This document shows, piece after piece, positions 1-6,205 of a DNA stretch of 8,405 nucleotides. A program made the translations under genes and the position numbers. Within the stretch, counting starts at the first letter, position 1. Every line of letters starts with the position of its first letter. Location of the stretch: NCBI GenBank assembly GCA_025937075.1, contig JAICSD010000176.1, forward strand, positions 1 through 8,405. Direction: 5' to 3'. The DNA is from Vicinamibacteria bacterium (GTDB taxonomy: Bacteria; Acidobacteriota; Vicinamibacteria; Vicinamibacterales; 2-12-FULL-66-21). The notes beneath the pieces were generated by a model. That model did no database searches and was not told where the DNA came from. It saw nothing but the letters and a program-made list of their open reading frames with translations.

Positions 1-69
1 CCCCGTCCCCGCTCCGTTCGCGTGGCTCGCTCGCGACGCTCACTCGCAATACTGCTCGAATGTCGCGAT

Positions 70-1866
70 CTAGACCGCCGCCAGCGGGATGATGTGCCCC
101 CGCGATCCCGCGTACGGAATCTGCAGCACGAATTTGCGCATGTCCCACGCGTAGGTCGGGCAGCGCTCGGCGCACAGGCCGCAATGAAGGCAGACGTTCT
201 CGTCTTTCGCCATCACGCGTCCGGTCTGCTTCAATGAGCCGGACACGAACACCGGTTGCTCGATGTTGTCCGCGGGCACGCGGAACTGCGTGCGCAGCGC
301 GGGTTCTTCCGCGTTCGGCGTGATGGTGAGACAGTCGACCGGACAGATGTCGACGCAAGCGTCGCATTCGATGCAGAGCGCGTCGATGAAGTGCGTCTCG
401 GCGTCGCAATTGAGGCACCGTTCCACTTCGGCGCGCGTCTGCTCCGCCGTGAACCCCTTCTCCACTTCCGTGCGCATGCTCTCGAAGCGCACCGGCAGCT
501 CGACGTGCTGCATCTTCTGGCGCGGCACGGGGCTGTAGTCGTTGCTGTACGCCCACTCGTGCAGGCCCATCTTCGTGCTCGTGAGCGTCATGCCCTGGCG
601 TGGACGCTCCGTCACGGGGACGCCGTTGCAGTAGTTGTGGATGGAGATCGCTGCCTGATGTCCGTGCTCCACGGCCCAGATGATGTTCGCGGGCCCGAAC
701 GCCGCATCGCCGCCGAAGAATACTCCCTGCCTCGTCGACATGAACGTCGTCTTGTCGACGAGCGGCATGTCCCACTTGCCGAACTCCAGGCCGATGTCGC
801 GCTCGATGAACGGAAACGCGTTGTCCTGACCGATCGCGAGCACCACCGTGTCGCACGGCAGGATCTCGCGGCCGATGACTTCCTGCTTCAATCCGGACGG
901 CGTTTCGGTCGACTGGAAGCGATCGAACTCCATCCCCGTCAACGTCCCGTTTTCGATGATGAAGCGGACGGGCTGGAGGTTTTCGATGATCTCGACGCCT
1001 TCTTCCTCGGCGTCCTCGAGCTCCCATGGCGAGGCCTTGAAGTATTTCCGCGTCTTGCGTGCGATGACCTTCACGTCCGTCGCGCCGAGCCGTTTCGACG
1101 AGCGGCAGCAGTCCATTGCCGTATTGCCAACACCGATGATCAGGACACGGTTGCCGACGGAATCGACGTGGCCGAAGTGAATCGACTCGAGCCACTCGAT
1201 GCCGATGAAGATCTGATCCGTGTCGCGCCGGCCGGGGATCTCCAGCTCCTTCCCCTTCGGCGCGCCGCTGCCGACGAAGACGGCCTCGAACTCACGGCCG
1301 TCGAGCAGCGCCCTCAAGCTATCGACCGGCGTGTCGTATCTGACGTCCACGCCCATGTCGACGATGTAGGCGATCTCCTCGTCCAGGACCTGCTCGGGAA
1401 GCCGGAAGGCGGGGATGTTGATGCGCATCAAGCCGCCGGGGCGCGGCAGCTTCTCGAAGATCGTGACCTCGTAGCCGAGCGGCACCAGATCGTTGGCAAC
1501 GGTGAGCGACGCCGGGCCAGCGCCGATGCACGCGATCTTCTTCCCGTTCTTCTCGCGCGGCGCCTTCGGCAGCAGGTGCGCGATTTCGCCGCGGTTGTCC
1601 GCCGCGACTCGCTTCAATCGGCAGATCGCGACCGGCTTGCCATCGATACGTCCCCGGCGGCACGCGGGCTCGCACGGCCGATCGCACGTGCGTCCGAGGA
1701 TGCCCGGGAAGACGTTCGACTCGCGATTGAGCAGGTAGGCGTCGGTGAATCGCCCTTGCGCGATGAGGCGGATGTATTCGGGGACGTTCGTATGCGCAGG
1801 ACACGCCCACTGGCAGTCGACGACGCGGTGGTAGTAATTGGGGTCGGCGACGTTGGTGGGGGGCAT
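70..1866 (-). CDS. GltD-like FAD/NAD(P)-dependent oxidoreductase with C-terminal 2x[4Fe-4S] ferredoxin domain
   Basis: This 598-residue cytoplasmic flavoprotein resembles the small (beta) subunit of NADPH-dependent glutamate synthase and its relatives in NfnB and dihydropyrimidine dehydrogenase. The N-terminal Fe-S domain carries C18, C22, C61, C65, C69 and C82. An FAD-binding Rossmann motif (GAGPAS, 115-120) follows, then an NAD(P)-binding motif (GVGNTAMDC, 245-253), AIGQ (345-348) and the FAD-closing GGDAAFGPANI (385-395). The C-terminus adds two ferredoxin-type motifs: C498/C501/C504/C508-P and C559/C562/C565/C569-P. The family moves electrons between NAD(P)H and ferredoxin or a partner enzyme. 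No partner such as a large GltB subunit or a 2-oxoacid:ferredoxin oxidoreductase is visible; one could lie beyond position 1. I chose the ATG at 1866 because homology begins there. An in-frame start at 1998 would translate intergenic repeats into a Pro/Glu-rich leader. The physiological substrate is unknown. Confidence 0.9.
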   Translation of the reverse strand: MPPTNVADPNYYHRVVDCQWACPAHTNVPEYIRLIAQGRFTDAYLLNRESNVFPGILGRTCDRPCEPACRRGRIDGKPVAICRLKRVAADNRGEIAHLLPKAPREKNGKKIACIGAGPASLTVANDLVPLGYEVTIFEKLPRPGGLMRINIPAFRLPEQVLDEEIAYIVDMGVDVRYDTPVDSLRALLDGREFEAVFVGSGAPKGKELEIPGRRDTDQIFIGIEWLESIHFGHVDSVGNRVLIIGVGNTAMDCCRSSKRLGATDVKVIARKTRKYFKASPWELEDAEEEGVEIIENLQPVRFIIENGTLTGMEFDRFQSTETPSGLKQEVIGREILPCDTVVLAIGQDNAFPFIERDIGLEFGKWDMPLVDKTTFMSTRQGVFFGGDAAFGPANIIWAVEHGHQAAISIHNYCNGVPVTERPRQGMTLTSTKMGLHEWAYSNDYSPVPRQKMQHVELPVRFESMRTEVEKGFTAEQTRAEVERCLNCDAETHFIDALCIECDACVDICPVDCLTITPNAEEPALRTQFRVPADNIEQPVFVSGSLKQTGRVMAKDENVCLHCGLCAERCPTYAWDMRKFVLQIPYAGSRGHIIPLAAV

Positions 1867-1878
1867 TGGGTTGCTGCA

Positions 1879-1884
1879 ATTATA
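1879..1884 (-). promoter_or_regulatory. Perfect TATAAT -10 box of the GltD-like gene
   Basis: The minus strand reads TATAAT here, in otherwise GC-rich DNA. Only 12 nt separate it from the ATG at 1866, so a start site 6-7 nt downstream would leave a leader of about 5 nt. No Shine-Dalgarno fits before the ATG and no convincing -35 is seen. Transcription from this site is inferred. Confidence 0.5.
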
Positions 1885-1885
1885 A

Positions 1886-1949
1886 GGTTCACGGGGTTCA
1901 GGGCTGGGTTCTGGGGTTCTCAGGTTCTGGGGTTCTGGGGTTGGTTGGG
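1886..1949. repeat. Degenerate 8-bp tandem repeat (CCCCAGAA on the minus strand)
   Basis: Read on the minus strand, this stretch is a run of CCCCAGAA units, some intact and some altered (CCTGAGAA, CCCCGTGAA). It lies immediately upstream of the -10 box of the GltD-like gene and is intergenic. Slippage-derived intergenic low-complexity sequence is the simplest reading; a regulatory role is not shown. Confidence 0.7.
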
Positions 1950-1962
1950 CGGCCAGTTCACC

Positions 1963-1979
1963 ATTCGGCATTCGGCATT
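1963..1979. repeat. 7-bp tandem repeat ATTCGGC (about 2.4 copies)
   Basis: ATTCGGC occurs twice head to tail and is followed by a partial ATT. It lies between the 8-bp repeat tract and the 20-24 bp repeats of the same spacer. It is too short to infer function. Confidence 0.6.
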
Positions 1980-2055
1980 GACGCGTTTCAGCCGGCATTT
2001 ACGAGCGTCAGCGACCCTGCATTGACGCGTGTCAGCCGCCATCGACGCGTTTCAC
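1976..2055. repeat. Four imperfect 20-24 bp direct repeats centred on ACGCGT
   Basis: Four units begin at 1976, 1996, 2020 and 2040, with consensus CATTGACGCGTTTCAGCCGG. Units 1, 3 and 4 contain the palindrome ACGCGT; unit 2 is diverged (ACGAGCGTCAG). Unit 4 is truncated and overlaps the kinase stop codon at 2052-2054. The array follows the 3' end of the kinase gene on the minus strand. It could be tandem duplication debris, or spaced binding sites for a dimeric regulator. The unit spacing of 20, 24 and 20 bp is close to two helical turns. Confidence 0.6.
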
Positions 2056-3536
2056 TTCAACAGCTGCGTCCAGTTCGCAATCAGCGTAATCGGCACCGGC
2101 GCGTCGCCCGCAATGCTCACGAGGGACCTCTCACTGGCGGCGCGCGGCGCCGTTCGGACCGGTCCGCCGCCTGCGGAGACGATCTGCAGCGGTTCTTTCG
2201 GGTACGGCGAAAACAGAATGAGTCCACCGGTGCTCCACGTCCCGCCGCGGGGCACCGGTGCGGACGCGAGCGTCACCGGCGTGCCGCCGGTCACGCGGGT
2301 GACCTTCAGCACGCCACCCGCGAAGAAGCCGATCGAGCGGCCGTCCGGTGACCAGAACGGAAGCATCACGTCTTCGGAGCCGGCGATCGGCTGCGCCTGA
2401 AACGCGCCGATATCGCGGACGTAGAGCAGCGTCTTGCCCGCGGCATCGTTCGCAACGAACCCGACCCGGCGTCCGTCGGGCGAGAGCGCCGGGGCTTCGC
2501 CGGGCGTGAGCACCGTCCCTTCGGGCGGCAGGATGGAGACGACGTCGAGCCTCCCATCGGGAGTCCGACGAATCGTCATTGCCGCGGCCAGCACGATCGC
2601 GACGGCGGCAGCGACCCATCCGAGCCACGCAACGAGCCGAGTACTGGATCCCGCAGGTTGGGTCGCATGCTCGCCGTCGGCGCGAATCGCCTGAAGCATC
2701 AGCTTCAGGTCGTGCGCGGACGCCCAGCGGTCGTCGACATTCTTGGCCAGACATCCGTCTATCAAACGCGCGAGCGCCGCCGGCACCTGCGGTTTGAGCG
2801 TCCGCACGGGTGGCGGTTGCGACTGCAGGATCGCGCTGATGGTCGCCGCGCCGCTCGATCCCTCGAACGCCCGGCGGCCGGTCAGCATCTCGTAGAGGAC
2901 GGCGCCGAACGAGAACACGTCCGCGCGCGCGTCCACCTCGCGCCCTTCGAGTTGTTCCGGAGCAACGTACTGCAGCGTGCCGAGCACACTGCCGATGCCG
3001 GTGAGGGGGGTCGTCCGCGTCGCGGCATCGACGAGCGGAGCAGCGCGTTCGCGCAGCGCGGCGAGGCCGAAGTCGAGCAGCTTCGCGCCGCTGCGGGTGA
3101 GCATCACGTTCGAGGGCTTCAGATCGCGGTGGATGATGCCGCGCCGGTGCGCGTGATCGAGCGCGTCCGCGATCTGAATCGCAGTTGCGACAGCGTCCGA
3201 TACCGGAAGCGGTCCGCGCGCGAGCCGATCGGCCAGCGTCTCGCCTTCGAGCGCCTCCATGACGAGGAACTCCGTCGATCCGTCGTCGCCCGTGGCGCTG
3301 CCCACGTCGTAGAGCGTGCAGATGTGAGGATGCGCGGCGGCCGAGATCGCGCGCGCCTCGCGCTCGAAACGCGCGCGGCGGTCGGGATCCGACGCGGCAT
3401 CGGGTTTCAACGTCTTGATCGCGACGGCGCGGTCGAGGCGCGTGTCGCGCGCCTTGAACACATCGCCCATGCCGCCCGAGCCGAGCGGCTCGATGACGAG
3501 ATAGGGCCCGAGCTGTGTTCCAGGGGTCACCGGCAT
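2052..3536 (-). CDS. Membrane Ser/Thr protein kinase with shortened TolB-like propeller
   Basis: This is a 494-residue Hanks-type kinase. Residues 1-285 form the cytoplasmic kinase domain: Gly loop GSGGMG (19-24), catalytic Lys41, helix C Glu60, catalytic loop HRDLKPSN (136-143, Asp138), DFG (155-157) and APE (192-194). One membrane segment (about 302-321) follows, so the C-terminus should be extracytoplasmic. The C-terminal part has TolB/WD40-like repeats with SPDGR at 352-356 and 396-400, then ends in PITLIANWTQLLK (482-494). That ending resembles the usual terminus of much longer acidobacterial kinases of this type, which have a complete propeller and typically some 850-900 residues. The middle of the propeller therefore seems to be missing in frame. 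All visible kinase residues are intact, so it is probably active; substrates are unknown. The ATG at 3536 is chosen because homology begins a few residues later; an upstream in-frame start at 3683 would run into the divergent cytochrome gene. Confidence 0.9.
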   Translation of the reverse strand: MPVTPGTQLGPYLVIEPLGSGGMGDVFKARDTRLDRAVAIKTLKPDAASDPDRRARFEREARAISAAAHPHICTLYDVGSATGDDGSTEFLVMEALEGETLADRLARGPLPVSDAVATAIQIADALDHAHRRGIIHRDLKPSNVMLTRSGAKLLDFGLAALRERAAPLVDAATRTTPLTGIGSVLGTLQYVAPEQLEGREVDARADVFSFGAVLYEMLTGRRAFEGSSGAATISAILQSQPPPVRTLKPQVPAALARLIDGCLAKNVDDRWASAHDLKLMLQAIRADGEHATQPAGSSTRLVAWLGWVAAAVAIVLAAAMTIRRTPDGRLDVVSILPPEGTVLTPGEAPALSPDGRRVGFVANDAAGKTLLYVRDIGAFQAQPIAGSEDVMLPFWSPDGRSIGFFAGGVLKVTRVTGGTPVTLASAPVPRGGTWSTGGLILFSPYPKEPLQIVSAGGGPVRTAPRAASERSLVSIAGDAPVPITLIANWTQLLK

Positions 3537-3551
3537 CCAGGGGTTCCGCGG

Positions 3552-3557
3552 ATTATA
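3552..3557 (-). promoter_or_regulatory. TATAAT -10 box of the kinase gene
   Basis: The minus strand reads TATAAT, 15 nt before the kinase ATG at 3536. This would give a very short leader of about 8-9 nt. No clear -35 element or Shine-Dalgarno is seen. It lies 15 bp from the oppositely oriented -10 box at 3573-3578. Confidence 0.5.
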
Positions 3558-3572
3558 TGCGGCGTGGGCTGA

Positions 3573-3578
3573 TATACT
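3573..3578 (+). promoter_or_regulatory. TATACT -10 box for the cytochrome-quinoprotein operon
   Basis: TATACT matches the consensus at five of six positions and lies 46 nt before the cytochrome ATG at 3625. It sits back to back with the kinase -10 box in an 88-bp intergenic region, so the two promoters would share upstream sequence. The activity is inferred. Confidence 0.4.
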
Positions 3579-3624
3579 CGGCCGCGGTCGCGGCGGCCCT
3601 GAAAGGACCGCCCCCACGCCTGAC

Positions 3625-4569
3625 ATGCAGAGGTCGATCTCTCGCTCATCCTCGATGCGCCTCGCACTCGGCGCGCTTGTCATGATCTATCTGACCGCGT
3701 TCTCGAGCGCACAGGCGCCGCAGACGCCGCGGCCTGCGGCGGGCGCGCAGCAGACGCCGCCACCTGCGGGACGCGGCGGCGCCGCCGGCCAGGGCGGACG
3801 CACGATGAGCCCGGCGTCGCAGCGGCCGCCGGAGACGGTGACGCCGCAGTCGTATCCACCGGAGCAGGTCGCCGCCGGACGCACGCTCTTCGCCGCGCAG
3901 TGCGGCTTCTGTCACGGCCGCGACGCGATGGGCGGCGAGACCGGTCCGGATCTCACGCGCTCGCAGCTCGTCGCCGAGGACATGCGCGGCGACAAAATCA
4001 AGCCTCTTCTGCACACCGGACGCCCCGACAAGGGCATGCCCGCGTTCAACCTGAGCGACGCCGACGTCGCATCGATCGTCGCGTTCGTTCACGATTCGAA
4101 GAAGCGGGTCGATTCGCTCGAAGGCAACCGCCGCACGGTCGATGTCGCCGATCTGCAGACCGGCGATGCGCAGGCCGGCCAGCGCTACTTCGACGGACCC
4201 GGCGGCTGCACGAAGTGTCATTCACCCACCGGCGATCTCGCCGGCATCGCGGCGCGCTATCAGGGGCTGCAGCTTCTCCAGCGCATGTTGAATCCGACGG
4301 GCGGCCGCGGGCGCGGCGGAGCTCCGGCCTCGTCCCCCGTCAAGGTGACCGTGACACTCGCTTCCGGCCAAACCGTGACGGGGACGCTGGTGTACCGCGA
4401 CGAGTTCACGATCGGTCTTCGCGACGCGGACGGCTGGTATCGATCCTGGCCGGCAACCGGAGTCCGCTTCACGATCGACGATCCGCTCGAAGCGCACTTC
4501 GATCAACTGGGCAAGTACACGGACAAGGACATGCACGACGTCCTGGCGTACCTGCAGACGTTGCGCTGA
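3625..4569 (+). CDS. Secreted di-heme cytochrome c, partner of the quinoprotein
   Basis: This 314-residue exported protein begins with a signal peptide (about 1-30, hydrophobic core 12-26, ending SSAQA), then a Pro/Gly/Ala-rich linker to about residue 78. Domain 1 is a class I cytochrome c with CGFCH at 93-97 and probable axial Met138 in GMPAF. Domain 2 has CTKCH at 195-199, followed by a beta-rich insertion (about 239-283, including SGQTVTGTLVYRDEF) and a closing helix (about 300-313). This layout resembles the putative heme-binding domain first defined in Pirellula and Verrucomicrobium (TIGR02603). The SLMP-like motif that should supply its axial Met is not recognisable; PLEAHFDQL stands there, leaving only M222 and M303 as candidates. 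It likely takes electrons from the quinoprotein encoded 6 bp downstream. Start choice is uncertain: GAAAGGA at 3601-3607 is 17 nt before this ATG, and the ATG at 3655 would also give a good signal peptide. Confidence 0.88.
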   Translation: MQRSISRSSSMRLALGALVMIYLTAFSSAQAPQTPRPAAGAQQTPPPAGRGGAAGQGGRTMSPASQRPPETVTPQSYPPEQVAAGRTLFAAQCGFCHGRDAMGGETGPDLTRSQLVAEDMRGDKIKPLLHTGRPDKGMPAFNLSDADVASIVAFVHDSKKRVDSLEGNRRTVDVADLQTGDAQAGQRYFDGPGGCTKCHSPTGDLAGIAARYQGLQLLQRMLNPTGGRGRGGAPASSPVKVTVTLASGQTVTGTLVYRDEFTIGLRDADGWYRSWPATGVRFTIDDPLEAHFDQLGKYTDKDMHDVLAYLQTLR

Positions 4570-4575
4570 CGCATC

Positions 4576-6180
4576 ATGAGACGCCGCACGCTGCTTTCGA
4601 CCATCACGATTGCGTTTGCGGGCCTCGCCCTGCTGTCGGGACAGGAACCCGCTCGCGGCCTCGACCCCGCGCTGCTCTTGAAGCCTCCGCAGGATAGCTG
4701 GCCGACTTACCACGGCGACTACACAGGCCAGCGCCACAGCAAGCTGACGCAGATCACGCCCGACAACGTCCATCAGCTCACGCTCGCGTGGACGTTCCAG
4801 ACCGGGCAGAACGCGCAGATCAAGGCGTCGCCGATCCTCGTCGACGGCATCATCTACATCACCACGCCCGACAACATCTGGGCGCTCGACGCGAGAACGG
4901 CGCGTCAGATCTGGCGCTACACGTATCCGACGAACTCGGGCTTTCACATCGGACACCGCGGCGCAGCGATGTACAAGGACACGGTCTACCTGACGACCCC
5001 CGATGCGCACCTCGTCGCGCTCGCGGCCAAGGACGGCAAGGTGAAGTGGGACGTCGTCATTGCTGACGCGAAGAAGGGCTTCTGGTCCACGAACGCGCCG
5101 CTGCTGATTCGCGATCACCTGCTGGTCGGTGTGTCCGGCGATTTCGACAATCTCCCGGGCACGCTCAAGTCGATCGATCCCGAGACCGGCAAGACGCAGT
5201 GGATCTTCTACAGCACGCCGCCTGCCGGCACGCCCGATTCGATCAGCGGCGGGGCAACGGGCGGACAGATGTGGAATGCGGGAACGTACGATCCGGATCT
5301 GAATCTCTTCTACGTGGGGACGGGCAATCCCACGCCGGTGCTCAACGGCCCATTCCGTCCCGGCGACAACCCGTGGACCTGCAGCATCGTCGCGCTCAAT
5401 CCGGATACCGGCAAGCTCGCCTGGGGATTCCAGGCGTCGCCGCACGACACGCACGACTGGGATGCGGCGGAAGTCCCCGTTCTCGTCGACGCCACGTTCA
5501 ACGGGCAGCCGCGCAAGATGCTCATGCAGGCATCGCGCAACGGCTACTTCTTCGTGCTCGATCGCACGGACGGCAAGAGCCTGCTGACGACGACCTTCGC
5601 GGCGGTGAACTGGTCGAAGGGGATCGACAAGGACGGCCGGCCCATCCCGAATCCTGACAAGGAGCCGTCTCGCGACGGACGGCTCGTGGCGCCCGACGAA
5701 GGAGGCGGTACGAACTATCGATCGCCCAGCTTCGATCCGAAGACGGGGCTGTTCATCGTCAGCGCGCGCGACGCATACGGGATCTACTTCTTCAAGCCGG
5801 AGCACGGAGATTACGGCTGGGCGGGGGCCGACTACGGCGTCGGAGGGAAGGGGTTCCTGCGCGCCATCGATTACAGGACGGGCAAGGTCCGATGGACGCA
5901 CGATCTCCTCGGCGGCGGCGGTGGGGCGGGCGTGCTGACGACCGATTCAGGAATCACGTTCACGGGCGATGCCGCGACGAACGTGCTGGCGCTCCGCACC
6001 AGCGACGGTGCGACGCTGTGGCACTCGGGTATTGGATCGGTGGGAAACGGACCGATCACCTACGAGTTGGACGGACGTCAGTATCTGCTGGTGGGCGGCG
6101 GCGCCGGTCTGTATGCGTTCGCGCTGGCTGAGAAACCTTCCAACTCCCAACCTCCAACTCCCAATCTTCAGAGGCGCTAA
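4576..6180 (+). CDS. Secreted PQQ-dehydrogenase-fold quinoprotein with atypical active site
   Basis: This 534-residue protein has a Sec signal peptide (MRRR, hydrophobic 5-21) and an eight-bladed propeller of the methanol/ethanol dehydrogenase fold. Propeller signatures include WTFQTG (72-77), LDARTARQIWRY (104-115), SIDPETGKTQW (199-209), LNPDTGKLAW (274-283) and LRTSDGATLW (473-482). Active-site positions, aligned by eye to methanol dehydrogenase, are: Arg128 (HRG), Trp233 under the cofactor, Asn251 (GTGN), catalytic Asp294 in HDTHDWD, a second Asp296 as in lanthanide enzymes, and Arg321. The vicinal Cys pair is absent (Cys269 is the only Cys), and the Glu metal ligand of GxSGAE is Phe190 (GVSGDF). 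It resembles a group I recall being named acido-empty-quinoprotein group A, thought not to bind PQQ normally. The gene follows the cytochrome by 6 bp without an obvious Shine-Dalgarno, suggesting coupled translation. The tail PSNSQPPTPN (521-530) is encoded by a DNA repeat. The substrate is unknown. Confidence 0.88.
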   Translation: MRRRTLLSTITIAFAGLALLSGQEPARGLDPALLLKPPQDSWPTYHGDYTGQRHSKLTQITPDNVHQLTLAWTFQTGQNAQIKASPILVDGIIYITTPDNIWALDARTARQIWRYTYPTNSGFHIGHRGAAMYKDTVYLTTPDAHLVALAAKDGKVKWDVVIADAKKGFWSTNAPLLIRDHLLVGVSGDFDNLPGTLKSIDPETGKTQWIFYSTPPAGTPDSISGGATGGQMWNAGTYDPDLNLFYVGTGNPTPVLNGPFRPGDNPWTCSIVALNPDTGKLAWGFQASPHDTHDWDAAEVPVLVDATFNGQPRKMLMQASRNGYFFVLDRTDGKSLLTTTFAAVNWSKGIDKDGRPIPNPDKEPSRDGRLVAPDEGGGTNYRSPSFDPKTGLFIVSARDAYGIYFFKPEHGDYGWAGADYGVGGKGFLRAIDYRTGKVRWTHDLLGGGGGAGVLTTDSGITFTGDAATNVLALRTSDGATLWHSGIGSVGNGPITYELDGRQYLLVGGGAGLYAFALAEKPSNSQPPTPNLQRR

Positions 6181-6203
6181 GGAATTTGGGAGTTGGGAGT
6201 TGG
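6140..6203. repeat. Inverted repeat (CCAACTCCCAA / TTGGGAGTTGG) straddling the quinoprotein stop codon
   Basis: CCAACTCCCAA occurs twice, at 6140-6150 and 6154-6164. Its reverse complement occurs as two overlapping copies at 6186-6196 and 6193-6203. Pairing 6154-6164 with 6186-6196 gives a perfect 11-bp stem with a 21-nt loop containing the stop codon. There is no T-tract, so an intrinsic terminator is not clear. It lies at the 3' end of a gene that faces convergent minus-strand genes, where a bidirectional transcript end would be useful. Confidence 0.75.
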
Positions 6204-6205
6204 CG

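Noticed and set aside
1..69. Possible start of another minus-strand gene (GTG at about 43)
   Set aside because: No Shine-Dalgarno and too few codons before the window edge to judge.
1867..1998. N-terminal extension of the GltD-like gene from the ATG at 1998
   Set aside because: It would translate the 8-bp repeat array into a Pro/Glu-rich leader and run through the TATAAT box; family homology starts at 1866.
256..2025. Long plus-strand frame of 589 codons opposite the GltD-like gene
   Set aside because: It is an Arg/Ala/Asp/Val-rich antisense shadow with no domain, covering a gene with many conserved motifs.
1976..2055. CRISPR array
   Set aside because: The units are adjacent and degenerate with no unique spacers of constant length, and no cas gene is present.
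3537..3683. N-terminal extension of the kinase from 3683
   Set aside because: It crosses both -10 boxes and overlaps the signal-peptide codons of the divergent cytochrome.
4222..5901. Long minus-strand frame of 559 codons opposite the cytochrome and quinoprotein genes
   Set aside because: It spans the antisense of two well-supported genes and has low-complexity Arg/Val/Asp composition, a GC3 artefact.
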